From: Adiantum capillus-veneris
Taxonomy: Eukaryota; Streptophyta; Polypodiopsida; Polypodiales; Pteridaceae
Assembly (NCBI GenBank): GCA_014529385.2
Contig: CM043946.1
Span: forward strand, 19,113,077 to 19,177,076
Length of the DNA stretch: 64,000 nucleotides
Direction of reading: 5' to 3'
The first letter of the stretch is position 1; every line of letters starts with the position of its first letter. Shown here piece by piece: positions 11,712 to 24,100 of the stretch. A model generated the notes under the pieces. The model was not told where the DNA came from, did not search any database, and saw nothing but the letters and a program-made list of their open reading frames with translations. The position numbers and the translations under genes are program-made.

Positions 11712-14307
11712 CTGCAAAAAGAAGAAAATATTATGCATAAAATAATGACAATATCAAAGAAAGATATCATTATTTTATAGTCCAATAGGTCCATTGTATG
11801 GAAGACTTAGAGTGCCTCTTACATGGTGCCTCCAAGGTTTCCAAAAAATAAAATCATTGGAAAAAAAAGGCCACTGTGTCTCCAATCTATTGCCCATTTG
11901 AAGCATAGAGAGAACCAAGGTCCACCACTTGTCCAAGCTAGACATGGAGCATTGACACAAGATCCAGCACTTATCCAAGAACCCTATAGTATATGTGGTA
12001 ACATGGGATGCATTGATGCAACAAAAGTAGTCTAGCCTCCTCATCCATCTCTTTTTTCTTGTAGCCTAGAGGGATTAGTTTCAAGGTCTATCACTAGTCA
12101 AAAACTACACATAGAACATTGATACAAGGTTCCACCACATGTGAAACCTATCATCTCTAGTAGCATGGATGGTTTGATATCAAGGTTCATCGCGTGTCCT
12201 ACCTATACTCTATTGTAGCATATAGATTCTGGTTTGGTGGTACTACACTTGTCCAAACTTGGCTTGTTGTTGATATCTGGAGGTAATCAAGGGTCCTCCA
12301 CTTGTCCAAGTTAGGCATATAAAACAATTGCAAGGTCCACCATGTGTACAACATATGATTGATTATAGCATGCATGGTCTTATTTCATGGGCAACCATCT
12401 TCTCTCCAACATGTGTCCAACCTCGGCTCCATTGAAGCATGGAGAGAAGCAAGGTCCACCACTTATCAAAGCTATTATTTTCTCCCAGTGCTTTCAAAAC
12501 CCATAATACGTTGTACATGGGGGGGGGGATTCTTGTTTCAAGGTCCACCCCTTGGCTAAGATTGGATCCATTGAAACATAAAGAGAAGCAAGCTCTACCA
12601 TTTGTCCAAGCTAGGAGCCATTGAAACATGAAAACCCCATAATATGTTGTATACGAGGGGTGTTTTTCAAGGTCTACCACTTGTCTAAGCTATGGTCCAT
12701 TGGAACATGGAGAGAAGCAAAGCTCCACCACTTTTCTAAGCTAGGATCCATTGAAACATGGAGAGAAGCAAGCTCCATTGTTTGTCTAAGCTAGGCTCCA
12801 TTGGAACAAGGAGAAAACAAGCTCCACCACTTGCCTATTATTGCATAGAGATTCTGGTTTGAAGGTCCACCACTTGTCCAACCTTGCCTTCATGTATGGA
12901 GATAATCAAGAGTGCAATGCTTCTCTAAGCTAGGGACATAAAAGAGTTTCAAGGTCCACTACATATACGATCTATGATGGGTTGTAGCATGGGAGGTTTC
13001 ATTTTAAGGTTGACCACTTCTCCAGCTCCGCTTGTCCAACCTCAGATCCATTGAAGAATGGAGAATAAAGGTGTACCAACTCTCCAAAATAGGCAGGACA
13101 ATCTCTATAAAACCCATGAATTGTTAATATATGCTATGCTGTGGAGTTTTGTTTGAAGTTCCACTCCTTATCCAAGCTACAATCCATTGAAGCATGGAAC
13201 TAAGTAAGATATATCTCTAGTCCAAGATAGGATCCATTGAAACATAGAGAGAATCAAGGTCCACCACTTGTCCAAGCTATGCATGGGTAATTGATATAAG
13301 GACCACTACGTTTTCACCTATACTATGCTCTATCATGGATGGTTTCATATCCTACCAATTTTCCAACCTATTTAGTAGGTTGTATTATGGGGGTTTGGTT
13401 TCAAGGTACTTCACTTGTCTGAGGTGGGTTCCATTGAACCATGGAGAGAAACTATGTCTACCACTTGTCCGAAATATGCTCCTTTAAAACATAAAAACAA
13501 GGTCCACCACTTGTCCAAGCTAAAGTTTCTCTCCATTGAAGCATGGAGAGAAACAAGGTCTACCACCTGTCCAAAATATGCTCCATTGAAACATAAAAGC
13601 AAGGTCCACCACTTGTCCAAGCTAATATAACAAATGGGTGTTGGTTACAAGGTGTACCACACTTGTCTAAACTAGTCTTCATGCAAGGTCTACCACATGT
13701 CCAAGCTATATGAGCTTGTTTTGAAGGTCTACCACACCTCTTGAAATTAGGATCCATGTAAGGTCCACCTTTTGTCAAGCTATGCATTTAATGAGTACTA
13801 AAACTAAGTAAATTGCAGTACTTAAATACCTTTCCAAGCTCATTAAGATTTTGGTCTCTAAGGCCGGCCACCACCACATGTCTAATCTATGCTCTAATTG
13901 ATTACTTATGCTATTTCTCTCAAAGTCCAAACATAAGCTCCCTTCTAGCAAGGTTAGTTTAAATTTAGGCTCCAGCACCTGTCTAAGCTAGGTTCAATTT
14001 ATGAAGCATCACCATTTAACCATGCTACGATCTAATGTATCATATCAAGGGGGTATTGATAAAAGGTCCAAAACTTATTGAGTTCAAGCTCTTAAGTAAT
14101 TAAGTCTTTGTGAGTATTAAATGTTTTAGTTTTAGTCTACAGATCCACCATTCAAAAACTCAAGTAATTTACTATTTACATTCAAACCTTGAATGCTTGA
14201 GATAAAAAATACAAGCTCAATCAATACTATATAAAGCAAAATCTAACATTAAGAGTATCAAATCAGTAACAAGAAACACTAACATGCACAAGAAACTCAA
14301 AACATAC
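11712..14307 (-). other. Intron 2 of the cargo gene, filled with arm repeats
   Basis: Donor CAC/GTATGT at 14308/14307 and acceptor TTTGCAG/AC at 11712/11711 on the minus strand keep the phase. From about 11880 to 14000 the intron holds dozens of degenerate right-orientation copies of GGTCCACCACTTGTCC and CCATTGAAACATGGAGAGAA, with no regular 435-bp period, plus a G run near 12520. Confidence 0.6.
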
Positions 14308-15688
14308 GTGTCTCCATTTCCAAAAAGTCCTCCATTGACACAGGATGGTGTTGTTGTTGTTCTTCTTCTCTTTGTGGAGAGCACTCCTCTGTAACAGGCA
14401 CAATGTCGCCTGATTGCGAAGTGGATTGTTGAAGTCCAGCCCATTTTTCTATATCTTCATGAGACTTAACAAAGTCTAGCAGCATGGTCTCCATGCTTTT
14501 TGCCTCCTCCACACTATCAATTAAGCAGATGACTTCTTTTTTCTGTTGTATTCCTTCTTGTGCAACCAAGGAGCCATCACCAAAAACATCAACAAGCTTG
14601 CGGTCTTCAAAACAATATGTACGAATGTAGTGCTTGACCAAAGCTCTTTTTTTGGCCTCCAAATATTGCAAATCTGACATATCGTTATCTGCTACTTGAA
14701 GAAGAGAACAATCAATTGGCATGGGATGTTCCTCTGATCTTCTTCTCAGGTCTTCAAATGCATTGCCTTGTCCCAAGAAGGCAATAACTGTTAGGAATTG
14801 AATTGCTCCTTTGCAAGGAGCTGATGGAAAGTGATGCAATGCACCACAACAATGGTAGCTCAAATTATCTCCCATGGCGTGAAAGGCACATTGCAATTTT
14901 GTGAAGTTAGTGAAATCCACAAATGCAAGAAAGACAAATCCAGGATCTGTTGACCCTCCAGCAATAGCCAAGATCCCATCCAAAGCATTGTTAAATGTCT
15001 CCTCACTCCACTTCAAATTGCCTCCAACGTTTTTTGTCATATCTAAAACACATAAGCCAATAGGCACTTTATTATTGAAGTGGCGCATCAAGTAGAGATT
15101 GCCTTCCATTTGTAGGCTCACCACATAGATTGACCATGGAAAATCTCTAGGCTCAGTTTTCTCCTTTTGAAGGTGAATTGCCCATTGCATGTATTTTATT
15201 GCTCCATCTGGAAAAGCCATTTTCTTTGTTCCACGCGTCAAACTAGATCTGATCCATTCCTCGCATAGCATTAAAATTGTTTTATAAACAACATCATTGA
15301 TGTTATACATTTTGACCACCTCCTCCCAGTCTTTACATGGTGAAGACTCATTCAAATTGTTGAAGCCTTCAAGAAGTGCATCTTGAATCAATTTGTCTTG
15401 CTTCAACTGCTTGATTTGATCATACATGTCAGTTGCATCACCATCCTTTGCACTCTTTGACAGTAAAATCTTCTCATCTCTAATCTCTTCTTGAATAGTC
15501 TTTACCTCTGATTCCTCAAGGCCACAAAGATATCTAAATACAGTTGTTGGGGGTTTCTTATTCTCCTCTTCTAGATTTTCAATGATTTCTATCCAGCAAT
15601 CATAAACTAAATCAGAGTAGGTGACCATGTGTGCCTGTTTAGCAATCCAACTTGCTGCTGCACTCATTCTTGCCAATCGAAGAAAACC
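14308..15688 (-). CDS. Exon 2: degenerate DNA methyltransferase-like domain
   Basis: An exon of 460 codons plus one base, bounded by acceptor TTTTCAG at 15689-15691 and donor GTATGT at 14307. Residues are about 397-856 of the fusion. An N-terminal helical region is followed by the order seen in bacterial N6-adenine/N4-cytosine methyltransferases in which motif IV precedes motif I. VLDMTKNVGGNLKWSEETF lies where the DPPY motif IV and its flank should be (about 611). Then come a GG and FLAFVDF strand, a SEEHPMPID stretch in place of the H-P-x-Q-KP segment, and LVDVFGDGSLVAQEG followed by VICLIDSVEEA as the SAM-binding motif I (about 760-785). DPPY reads DMTK, so catalysis is probably lost. The C terminus is Gln/Glu-rich. 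The assignment rests on motif order and needs profile confirmation. Confidence 0.6.
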
Positions 15689-15772
15689 CTGAAAAGAAAT
15701 AGAGAAATAATTAAACTATTGAGCAAGATTTGTTAATTAAACACTATCAAAAAGACAAAGAAAATAACTTAC
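15689..15772 (-). other. Intron 1 (84 bp) of the cargo gene
   Basis: Donor GAT/GTAAGT and acceptor TTTCTTTTCAG/GG, phase 0. Both flanking frames stay open when it is removed. Confidence 0.75.
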
Positions 15773-16960
15773 ATCCCATCCGGCACGAGATGCATGTCCC
15801 TCTGCAATTCCACTTGCTGCCTTTGGTGGTCGTCCTGCGAAGATCCATTGACTCCGTAAATGTCTCAATATTTGGCTGTAAGGTTGCTTGACATACAATG
15901 CCTGAGCCTCCTCATTTGCAATGGCAGATATAGCAGTTGCAACAAATGGAGGAGCATTCACAACAATGCGAGCCTTTCTAAATTTATACACGCTAATCAG
16001 TCTTTCAAAGATCTCTTTGTTGTTTTGTTCATTGTGAAGCAAAACTTTTGCAGCATAGATTGAATGCTGCCCATCAAGAATCCAATAATGATAATCTTTA
16101 ATTTTTTGCTCCTCTACCTCTTCTACTGCCAAAGGAGTCCCCTTCTTTGATTTTGCATTTCGAACAGGCATCAAATATGCACATGCTGCAGGCTTGGTCG
16201 TACTCCGTGAAAATCCAAATAACACACTTTCAGCGTGTTTTTTATCCATAATACGTGCATTATAGTGATCAGGAGCAAGCCAACAATTTTGAATAGGGAT
16301 ATCAAATTCCCTATATTGGAAAGGAAAATAATTTATGTACTTATTCATTCCACCTGTATCTTTTTCTTGTCCTTTCATGGCCTCAGCTTCTAAAACATCT
16401 GGATCCACAATTCTCATCTTTGACATTGAACCCTCTGTTGATGAGGATGCCAAAGATGCCTTGTCTACATCCAAAATGGAGCTAGTTCGCTTAGCTTCTA
16501 CTTTCTGCACTTTTGCTTGCTTCTTTGTGGATGGTGGTCGTGAAGCTTTCACCTTTTTTTGTTGTAGTGTGGCAATGATGGAGCTTTGAAGTTGATCTGC
16601 TGTGATATTTGGATTTGATTCTGCAAACTTCCATCCTCGAGAAAACATTGTCTCTTCTTTGTTTCTAGACATGCGCTCCAATGCATATGCTCCTGGAGAT
16701 AGTTGAAATTCTAGATTCATTGGAACTAGAATGTCAATGCATTCCACCTCTGGATGACTATCAACTACAGAGACAGATGCTTCCACAACTTGTCCAACAT
16801 CTTCAAACAAGCTGTCATTATCCTTTTTGGCAATAAATAGATGCACCTTATGAAATTGTGCACCCTCTATACCATGTATGTCCAAATACCATTTCCTAAG
16901 ATCATTGCAAGTATAGTCAACTGAGACAGCAACCCTTGCAACCTGTTTTTTTGGAGCCAT
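15773..16960 (-). CDS. Exon 1: ParB/DGQHR-like domain of the ParB-MTase-SET gene
   Basis: 396 codons from the ATG at 16960. An acceptor (TTTGTTTCAG) at 16966-16968 means the message starts in an upstream non-coding exon, so the longer frame beginning in the intron is not used. Residues 1-200 form a basic, low-complexity N-terminal part with KK and TTKK clusters that I do not recognise. About residues 225-390 carry YHYWILDGQHSIYAAKVLL (near 290-305), matching the ParB/sulfiredoxin-fold signature (I.DGxHR..A), followed by the alternating strands and helices of that fold. ParB-like domains fused to DNA methyltransferases are common in bacteria and phages; here the methyltransferase-like part follows at once in exon 2. 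The gene lies between intron-borne repeats and the large right-arm array. Confidence 0.65.
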
Positions 16961-16965
16961 CTTTC

Positions 16966-17030
16966 CTGAAACAAAAAAAACCAAATGTTATTTTAACATA
17001 TACTTTTTTGTAATGGATTAAGTTTGTGTG
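16966..17030 (-). other. Start of the intron upstream of cargo exon 1
   Basis: T-rich pyrimidine tract before the acceptor. The upstream exon was not found; it could lie beyond the repeat array. Confidence 0.4.
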
Positions 17031-20000
17031 AATACAAGTTCCACCACTTGTTCAAGCTAGATCTAAGCAAGTATACATAGTGATCATTTAAGCTAGTAAA
17101 CTAAGGGAAGGGAGAAGTAAGGTCCACCACTTGTCCAAGCTTAGCTCTAGACAACATGGAGAGATTGGAGGTCTACTAATTGTCTAATATAGGCTAACTA
17201 TATTGAAACATAGAGAGAAGCAAAGGTCCACCACTTGTCCAATCTAGGGTCCATTGAAACATGGAGAGAAGGATGCTCCACCATTTGTCCAAAATAGGCT
17301 CCATTGAAACATGAAGAGAAACAAGATGCACCATGTCTTTGAGATGCTAGGCTCCATTGAAATACCTTAAACCCATGATATTTTGTATATGTGGGGTTTA
17401 AATTCAAGGTCCACCACTTGTCCAACCTATTATCCCTAGTAGCATGAGTGGTTTGGTCTCAAGATTCACCACTTTTCCACTCTATGTCATTATATTAAGA
17501 AGATCTGGGTGTTAAGGTCCACCACTTGTCCAACCTATAAGGCTATATCTTAAATGGTATTATTTACCACCACTTGGAATGCACATGATGGGTTTTACAT
17601 AGGGGTACGGTTCCAAGGTCCACCACTTGTCCAAGCTAACTCTATTGAAACATAGAGAGAATCAAAGGTCCACCACTTGTCCAAGCTAGGCTCCATTGAA
17701 ACATGGAGAGAAGGATGCTCCACCATTTGTCCAAGCCAGGTTTGATTGAAACATGAAGAGAAGCAAGCTGCACCATGTCTCCAAAATGCTAGGCTCCATT
17801 GAAATATCTTAAACCCATGATATTTCGTACATGGGGGGTTTACATTCAAGGTCCACCACTTGTCCAACCTATTATCACTAGTAGCATGAGTGGTTGATGT
17901 CAAGATTCACCACTTTTCTACTCTATGTCATTATATTAAGAAGATCTGGGTGTTAAGGTCCACCACTTGTCCAACCTATAAGGCTATATCTTAAAGGGTA
18001 TTCTTTCTCACCACTTGGAATGACCATGATAGGTTTTACATGGGGGTTTGGTTCCAAGTTCCACCACTTGTCCAAGCTAACTCTATTGAAACATAAAGAG
18101 AAGCAAAGGTCCACCACTTGTCTAAGCTAGGGTCCATTGAAACATGGAGAGAAGGATGCTCCACCATTTGTCCAAGATAGGCTCCATTGAAACATGAAGA
18201 GAAGCAAGCTGCACCATGTCTCCAAGATGCTAAGATCCATTGAAATACCTTAAACCCATGATATTTTGTACATGGGGAGTTTACATTCAAGGTCCACCAC
18301 TTGTCCAACCTATTATCTCTAGTAGCATGAGTGGTTTGGTCTGAAGATTCACCACTTTTCCACTCTATGTCATTACGTTAAGAAGATCTGGGTGTTAAGG
18401 TCGACCACTTGTCCAACCTATAAGGGTATATCTTAAAGGGTATTCTTTCTCACCACTTGAAATGTCCATGATATGTTTTACATGGGGGTTTGGCTCCAAG
18501 GTCCACCACCTCTCCAAGCTAACTCTATTGAAACATAGAGAGAAACAAAGGTCCACCACTTGTCCAAGCTAGGCTCCATTGAAACATGGAGAGAAGGATC
18601 CTCTACCATTTGTCGAAGCTAACTCTATTGAAACATGGGGGGTTTACATTCAAGGTCCACCACTTGTCCAACCTATTAACGCTAGTAGCATGAGTGGTTT
18701 GGTCTCAAGATTCACCACTTTTTCACTCTATCATTATATTAAGAATATTTGGGTGTTAAGGTCCACCACTTGTCCAACCTATAAGGCTATATCTTAAGGG
18801 TTATTCTTTCTCACCACTTGGAGTGACCAGCATAGGTTTTACATGGGGGTTTTGTTTCAAGGTCCACCACTTGTCCAAGCTAACTCTATTGAAACATAGA
18901 GAGAATCAAAGGTCCACCACTTGTCCAAGCTAGGGTCCATTGAAACATGGAGAGAAGGATGCTCCACCATTTGTCCAAGATACACTCCATTGAAACATGA
19001 AGAGAAGCAAGCTACACCATGTCTCCAAGATGCTAGGCTCCATTGAAATACCTCAAACCCATGATATTTTGTACATGGGGGGTTACATTCAAGGTCCACC
19101 ACTTGTCCAACCTATTATCTCTAGTAGCATGAGTGGTTTGGTCTCAAGATTCACCATTTTTCCACTCTATGTCATTCTATTAAGAATATATGGGTGCTAA
19201 GGTCCACCACTTGTCCAACCTATAAGGCCATATCTTAAACTTTATTCTTTCTCACCACTTGGAGTTACCAAGATAGGTTTACATGGGAGTTTGGTTCCAA
19301 GGCCCACCACTTGTCCAAGCTAACTCTATTGAAACATAGAGAGAAGCAAAGGTCCACCACTTGTCCAAGCTAGGCTCCATTGAAGCATGGAGAGAAGGAT
19401 GCTCCACCATTTGTCCAAGATAGGCTCCATTGAAACATGAAGGGAAGCAATCTGCACCATGTCTCCAAGATTCTAGGATCCATTGAAATACCTTAAACCC
19501 ACGATATTGTTTACATGTGGGGTTTAACGTCAAGGTCAGTCACTTTTCCAAGCTATTATCCCTAGTAGCACTAGTGGTTGGGTCTCAAGATTTACCACTT
19601 TTCCACTCTATGTCGTTATATTATGAAGATCTAGGTTCTAAGGTCGACCACTTGTCCAACCTATAAGGCTAGATCTTAAAGGGTATTATTTCTCACCACT
19701 TGGAATGACCATGATATGTTTTACATGGGGGTTTGGTTTCAAGGTCCACCACTTGTCCAAGCTAACTCTATGGAAACATAGAGAGAAGCAAAGGTCCACC
19801 ACTTGTCCAAGCTAGGCTCCACTGAGACATTTAGAGAAGGATGATCCCCCATTGGTGGAAGATAGGCTTCATTGAAACATGAAAAGAAGCAAGTTGCACC
19901 ATGTCTCCAAGATTCTAGCATCCATTGAAATACCTTAAACCCACGATATTGTTTACATGTGGGGTTTAACGTCAAGGTCAGTCACTTTTCCAAGCTATTA

Positions 20001-21100
20001 TCCCTAGTAGCATGAGTGGTTTGGTCTCAAGATTCACCACTTTTCCACTCTATGTCATTATATAAAGAAGATCTAGGTGTTAAGGTCGACCACTTGTCCA
20101 ACCTATAAGCGTATATCTTAAAGGGTATTCTTTCTCACCACTTGAAATGTCCATGATATGTTTTACATAGGGTTTAGTTCCAAGGTCCACCACTTATCCA
20201 AGCTAACTTTATTCTTCTCATAGAGAGAAGCAAAAGGTCCACCACTTGTCCAAGCTAGGCTCCATTGAAACATGGAGAGAAGGATGCTCCACCATTTGTC
20301 GAAGCTAACTCTATTGAAACATGGAAGGTTTACATTCAAGGTCCACCAGTTGTCCAACCTATTAACGCTAGTAGCATGAGGGGTTTGGTCTCAAGATTCA
20401 CCACTTTTTCACTCTGTGTTATTATTAAGAATATTTGGGTATTAAGGTCCACCACTTGTCCAACTATAAGACTATATCTTAATGGTTATTCTTTCTGACC
20501 ACTTGGAGTGACCATGAAAGGTTTTACATGGGGGGTTGGTTCCAAGGTCCACCACTTGTCCAAGCTAACTCTATTCAAAACATAGAGAGAAGCAAAGGTC
20601 CACCACTTGTCTAAGCTAGGGTCTATTGAAACATGGAGAGAAGGATGCTCCACCATTTGTCCAAGATAGACTCCATTGAAACATGAAGAGAAGCAAGCTG
20701 CACCATATCTCCAAGATTCTAGACTCCATCGAAATACCTAAAACCCACGTTATTTTGTACATGGGGAGTTTACATTCAAGATCAACCAATTTGTCCAACC
20801 TATTATCGCTTAGTAGCATGAGTGGTTTGCTCTCAAGATTCCACCACTTTTTCACTCTCTATCATTATATTAAGAATATATGGGCGTTAAGGTCCACCAC
20901 TTGTCCAACCTATAAGACTATATCTTAATGGTTATTCTTTCTCACCCTTGAAAGACTATATCTTAATGGTTATCCCTAGCTATTATTGCTAGTAGCGTGA
21001 GTGGTTTGGTCTCAAGATTCACCACTTTTATTAAGAATATGTGGGGTGTTAAGGTCCACCACTTGTCCAACCTATAAGGCTACATCTTAAAGGTTATTCT
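17030..21100. repeat. Right arm, diverged ~435-bp units
   Basis: About nine units in right orientation with visible substitutions and block losses; the units near 18480 and 20160 lack the middle blocks. Each full unit contains, in order, eight related ~54-bp blocks marked by AGCTAACTCTATTGAAACAT, AGCTAGGGTCCATTG, CACCATTTGTCCAA, CACCATGTCTCCAAGATG, TTTACATTCAAGGTCC, TCTCAAGATTCACCAC, CAACCTATAAGGCTA and CACCACTTGGA. Confidence 0.9.
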
Positions 21101-24100
21101 TTCTTACTACTTGGAGTGACCATGATAGGTTTTACATGGGGGTTTGGTTCCAAGGTCCACCACTTGTCCAAGCTAACTCTATTGAAACATAGAGAGAAGC
21201 AAAGGTCCACCCCTTGTCTAAGCTAGGGTCCATTGAAACATGGAGAGAAGGATGCTCCACCATTTGTCCAAGGTAGGCTCCATTGAAACATGAGGAGAAT
21301 CAAGGTGCACCATGTCTCCAAGATGCTAGGCTCCATCGAAAAACATTAAACCCATGATATGTCGTAGATGAGGGGTTTACATTCAAGGTCCAACACTTGT
21401 CCAAGCTATTATTGGTAGTAGCCTGAGTGGTTTGGTCTCAAGATTCACCACTTTTCCACTCTATGTCATTATATTAAGAATATGCGCGTGTTAAGGTCCA
21501 CCACTTGTCCAACCTATAAGGCTACATCTTAAAGGTTATTCTTTATTACCACTTGGAGTGACCATGATAGGTTTTACATGGGGGTTTGGTTCCAAGGTCC
21601 ACCACTTGTCCAAGCTAACTCTATTGAAACATAGAGAGAAACAAAGGTCCACCACTTGTCCAAGCTAGGGTCCATTGAAACATGGAGAGAAGGATGCTCC
21701 ACCATTTGTCCAAGATAGGCTCCATTGAAACATGACGAGAAGCAAGCTGCACCATGTCTCCAAGATGCTAGGCTCCATCGAAATACATTAAACCCACGAT
21801 ATTTCGTAGATGAGGGGTTTACATTCAAGGTCCACCACTTGTCCAAGCTATTATTGCTAGTAGCCTGAGTGGTTTGGTCTCAAGATTCACCACTTTTATT
21901 AAGAATATGTGGGTGTTAAGGTCCACCACTTGTCCAACCTATAAGGCTACATCTTAAAGGTTATTCTTTCTTACTACTTGGAGTGACCATGATAGGTTTT
22001 ACATGGGGGTTTGGTTCCAAGGTCCACCACTTGTCCAAGCTAACTCTATTGAAACATAGAGAGAAGCAAAGGTCCACCCCTTGTCTAAGCTAGGGTCCAT
22101 TGAAACATGGAGAGAAGGATGCTCCACCATTTGTCCAAGGTAGGCTCCATTGAAACATGAGGAGAAGCAAGGTGCACCATGTCTCCAAGATGCTAGGCTC
22201 CATCGAAAAACATTAAACCCACGATATGTCGTAGATGAGGGGTTTACATTCAAGGTCCCACACTTGTCCAAGCTATTATTGCTAGTAGCCTGAGTGGTTT
22301 GGTCTCAAGATTCACCACTTTTCCACTCTATGTCATTATATTAAGAATATGCGCGTGTTAAGGTCCACCACTTGTCCAACCTATAAGGCTACATCTTAAA
22401 GGTTATTCTTTATTACCACTTGGAGTGACCATGATAGGTTTTACATGGGGGTTTGGTTCCAAGGTCCAAGGTCCACCACTTGTCCAAGCTAACTCTATTG
22501 AAACATAGAGAGAAGCAAAGGTCCACCCCTTGTCTAAGCTAGGGTCCATTGAAACATGGAGAGAAGGATGCTCCACCATTTGTCCAAGATAGGCTCCATT
22601 GAAACATGAGGAGAAGCAAGGTGCACCATGTCTCCAAGATGCTAGGCTCCATCGAAAAACATTAAACCCACGATATGTTCGTAGATGAGGGGTTTACATT
22701 CAAGGTCCACCACTTGTCCAAGCTATTATTGCTAGTAGCCTGAGTGGTTTGGTCTCAAGATTCACCACTTTTCTCTATGTCATTAAATTAAGAATATGCG
22801 CGTGTTAAGGTCCACCACTTGTCCAACCTATAAGGCTACATCTTAAAGGTTATTCTTTCTTACACTTGGAGTGACCATGATAGGTTTTACATGGGGGGTT
22901 TGGTTCCAAGGTCCACCACTTGTCCAAGCTAACTCTATTGAACATAGAGAGAAGCAAAGGTCCACCACTTGTCCAAGCTAGGGTCCATTGAAACATGGAG
23001 AGAAGGATGCTCCACCATTTGTCCAAGATAGGCTCCATTGAAACATGACGAGAAGCAAGCTGCACCATGTCTCCAAGATGCTAGGCTCCATCAAAATACA
23101 TTAAACCCACGATATTTCGTAGATGAGGGGTTTACATTCAAGGTCCACCACTTGTCCAAGCTATTATTGCTAGTAGCCTGAGTGGTTTGGTCTCAAGATT
23201 CACCACTTTTTTAAGAATATGTGGGTGTTAAGGTCCACCACTTGTCCAACCTATAAGGCTACATCTTAAAGGTTATTCTTTCTTACTACTTGGAGTGACC
23301 ATGATAGGTTTTACATGGGGGTTTGGTTCCAAGGTCCACCACTTGTCCAAGCTAACTCTATTGAAACATAGAGAGAAGCAAAGGTCCACCCTTGTCTAAG
23401 CTAGGGTCCATTGAAACATGGAGAGAAGGATGCTCCACCATTTGTCCAAGGTAGGCTCCATTCAAACATGAGGAGAAGCAAGGTGCACCATGTCTCCAAG
23501 ATGCTAGGCTCCATCGAAAAACATTAAACCCACGATATGTCGTAGATGAGGGGTTTACATTCAGGTCCACCACTTGTCCAAGCTATTATTGCTAGTAGCC
23601 TGAGTGGTTTGGTCTCAGATTCACCACTTTTTCATCTATGTCATTATATTAAGAATATATGCGGTGTTAAGGTCCACCACTTGTCCAACCTATAAGGCTA
23701 CATCTTTAAGGTTATTCTTTTTTACCACTTGGAGTGACCATGATAGGTTTTACATGGGGGTTTGGTTCCAAGGTCCACCACTTGTCCAAGCTAACTCTAT
23801 TGAAACATAGAGAGAAACAAAGGTCCACCACTTGTCCAAGCTAGGGTCCATTGAAACATGGAGAGAAGGATGCTCCACCATTTGTCCAAGATAGGCTCCA
23901 TTGAAACTTGACGAGAAGCAAGCTGCACCATGTCTCCAAGATGCTAGGCTCCATCGAAATACATTTAACCCACGATATTTCGTAGATGAGGGGTTTACAT
24001 TCAAGGTCCACCACTTGTCCAAGCTATTACTGCTAGTAGCCTGAGTGGTTTGGTCTCAAGATTCACCACTTTTATTAAGAATATGTGGGTGTTAAGGTCC

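Noticed and set aside
16961-16984. Longer start (MVFFVSGK...) for the ParB-like exon
   Set aside because: The extra codons lie in the pyrimidine tract and acceptor TTTGTTTCAG; ATG 16960 is the first after the exon start.
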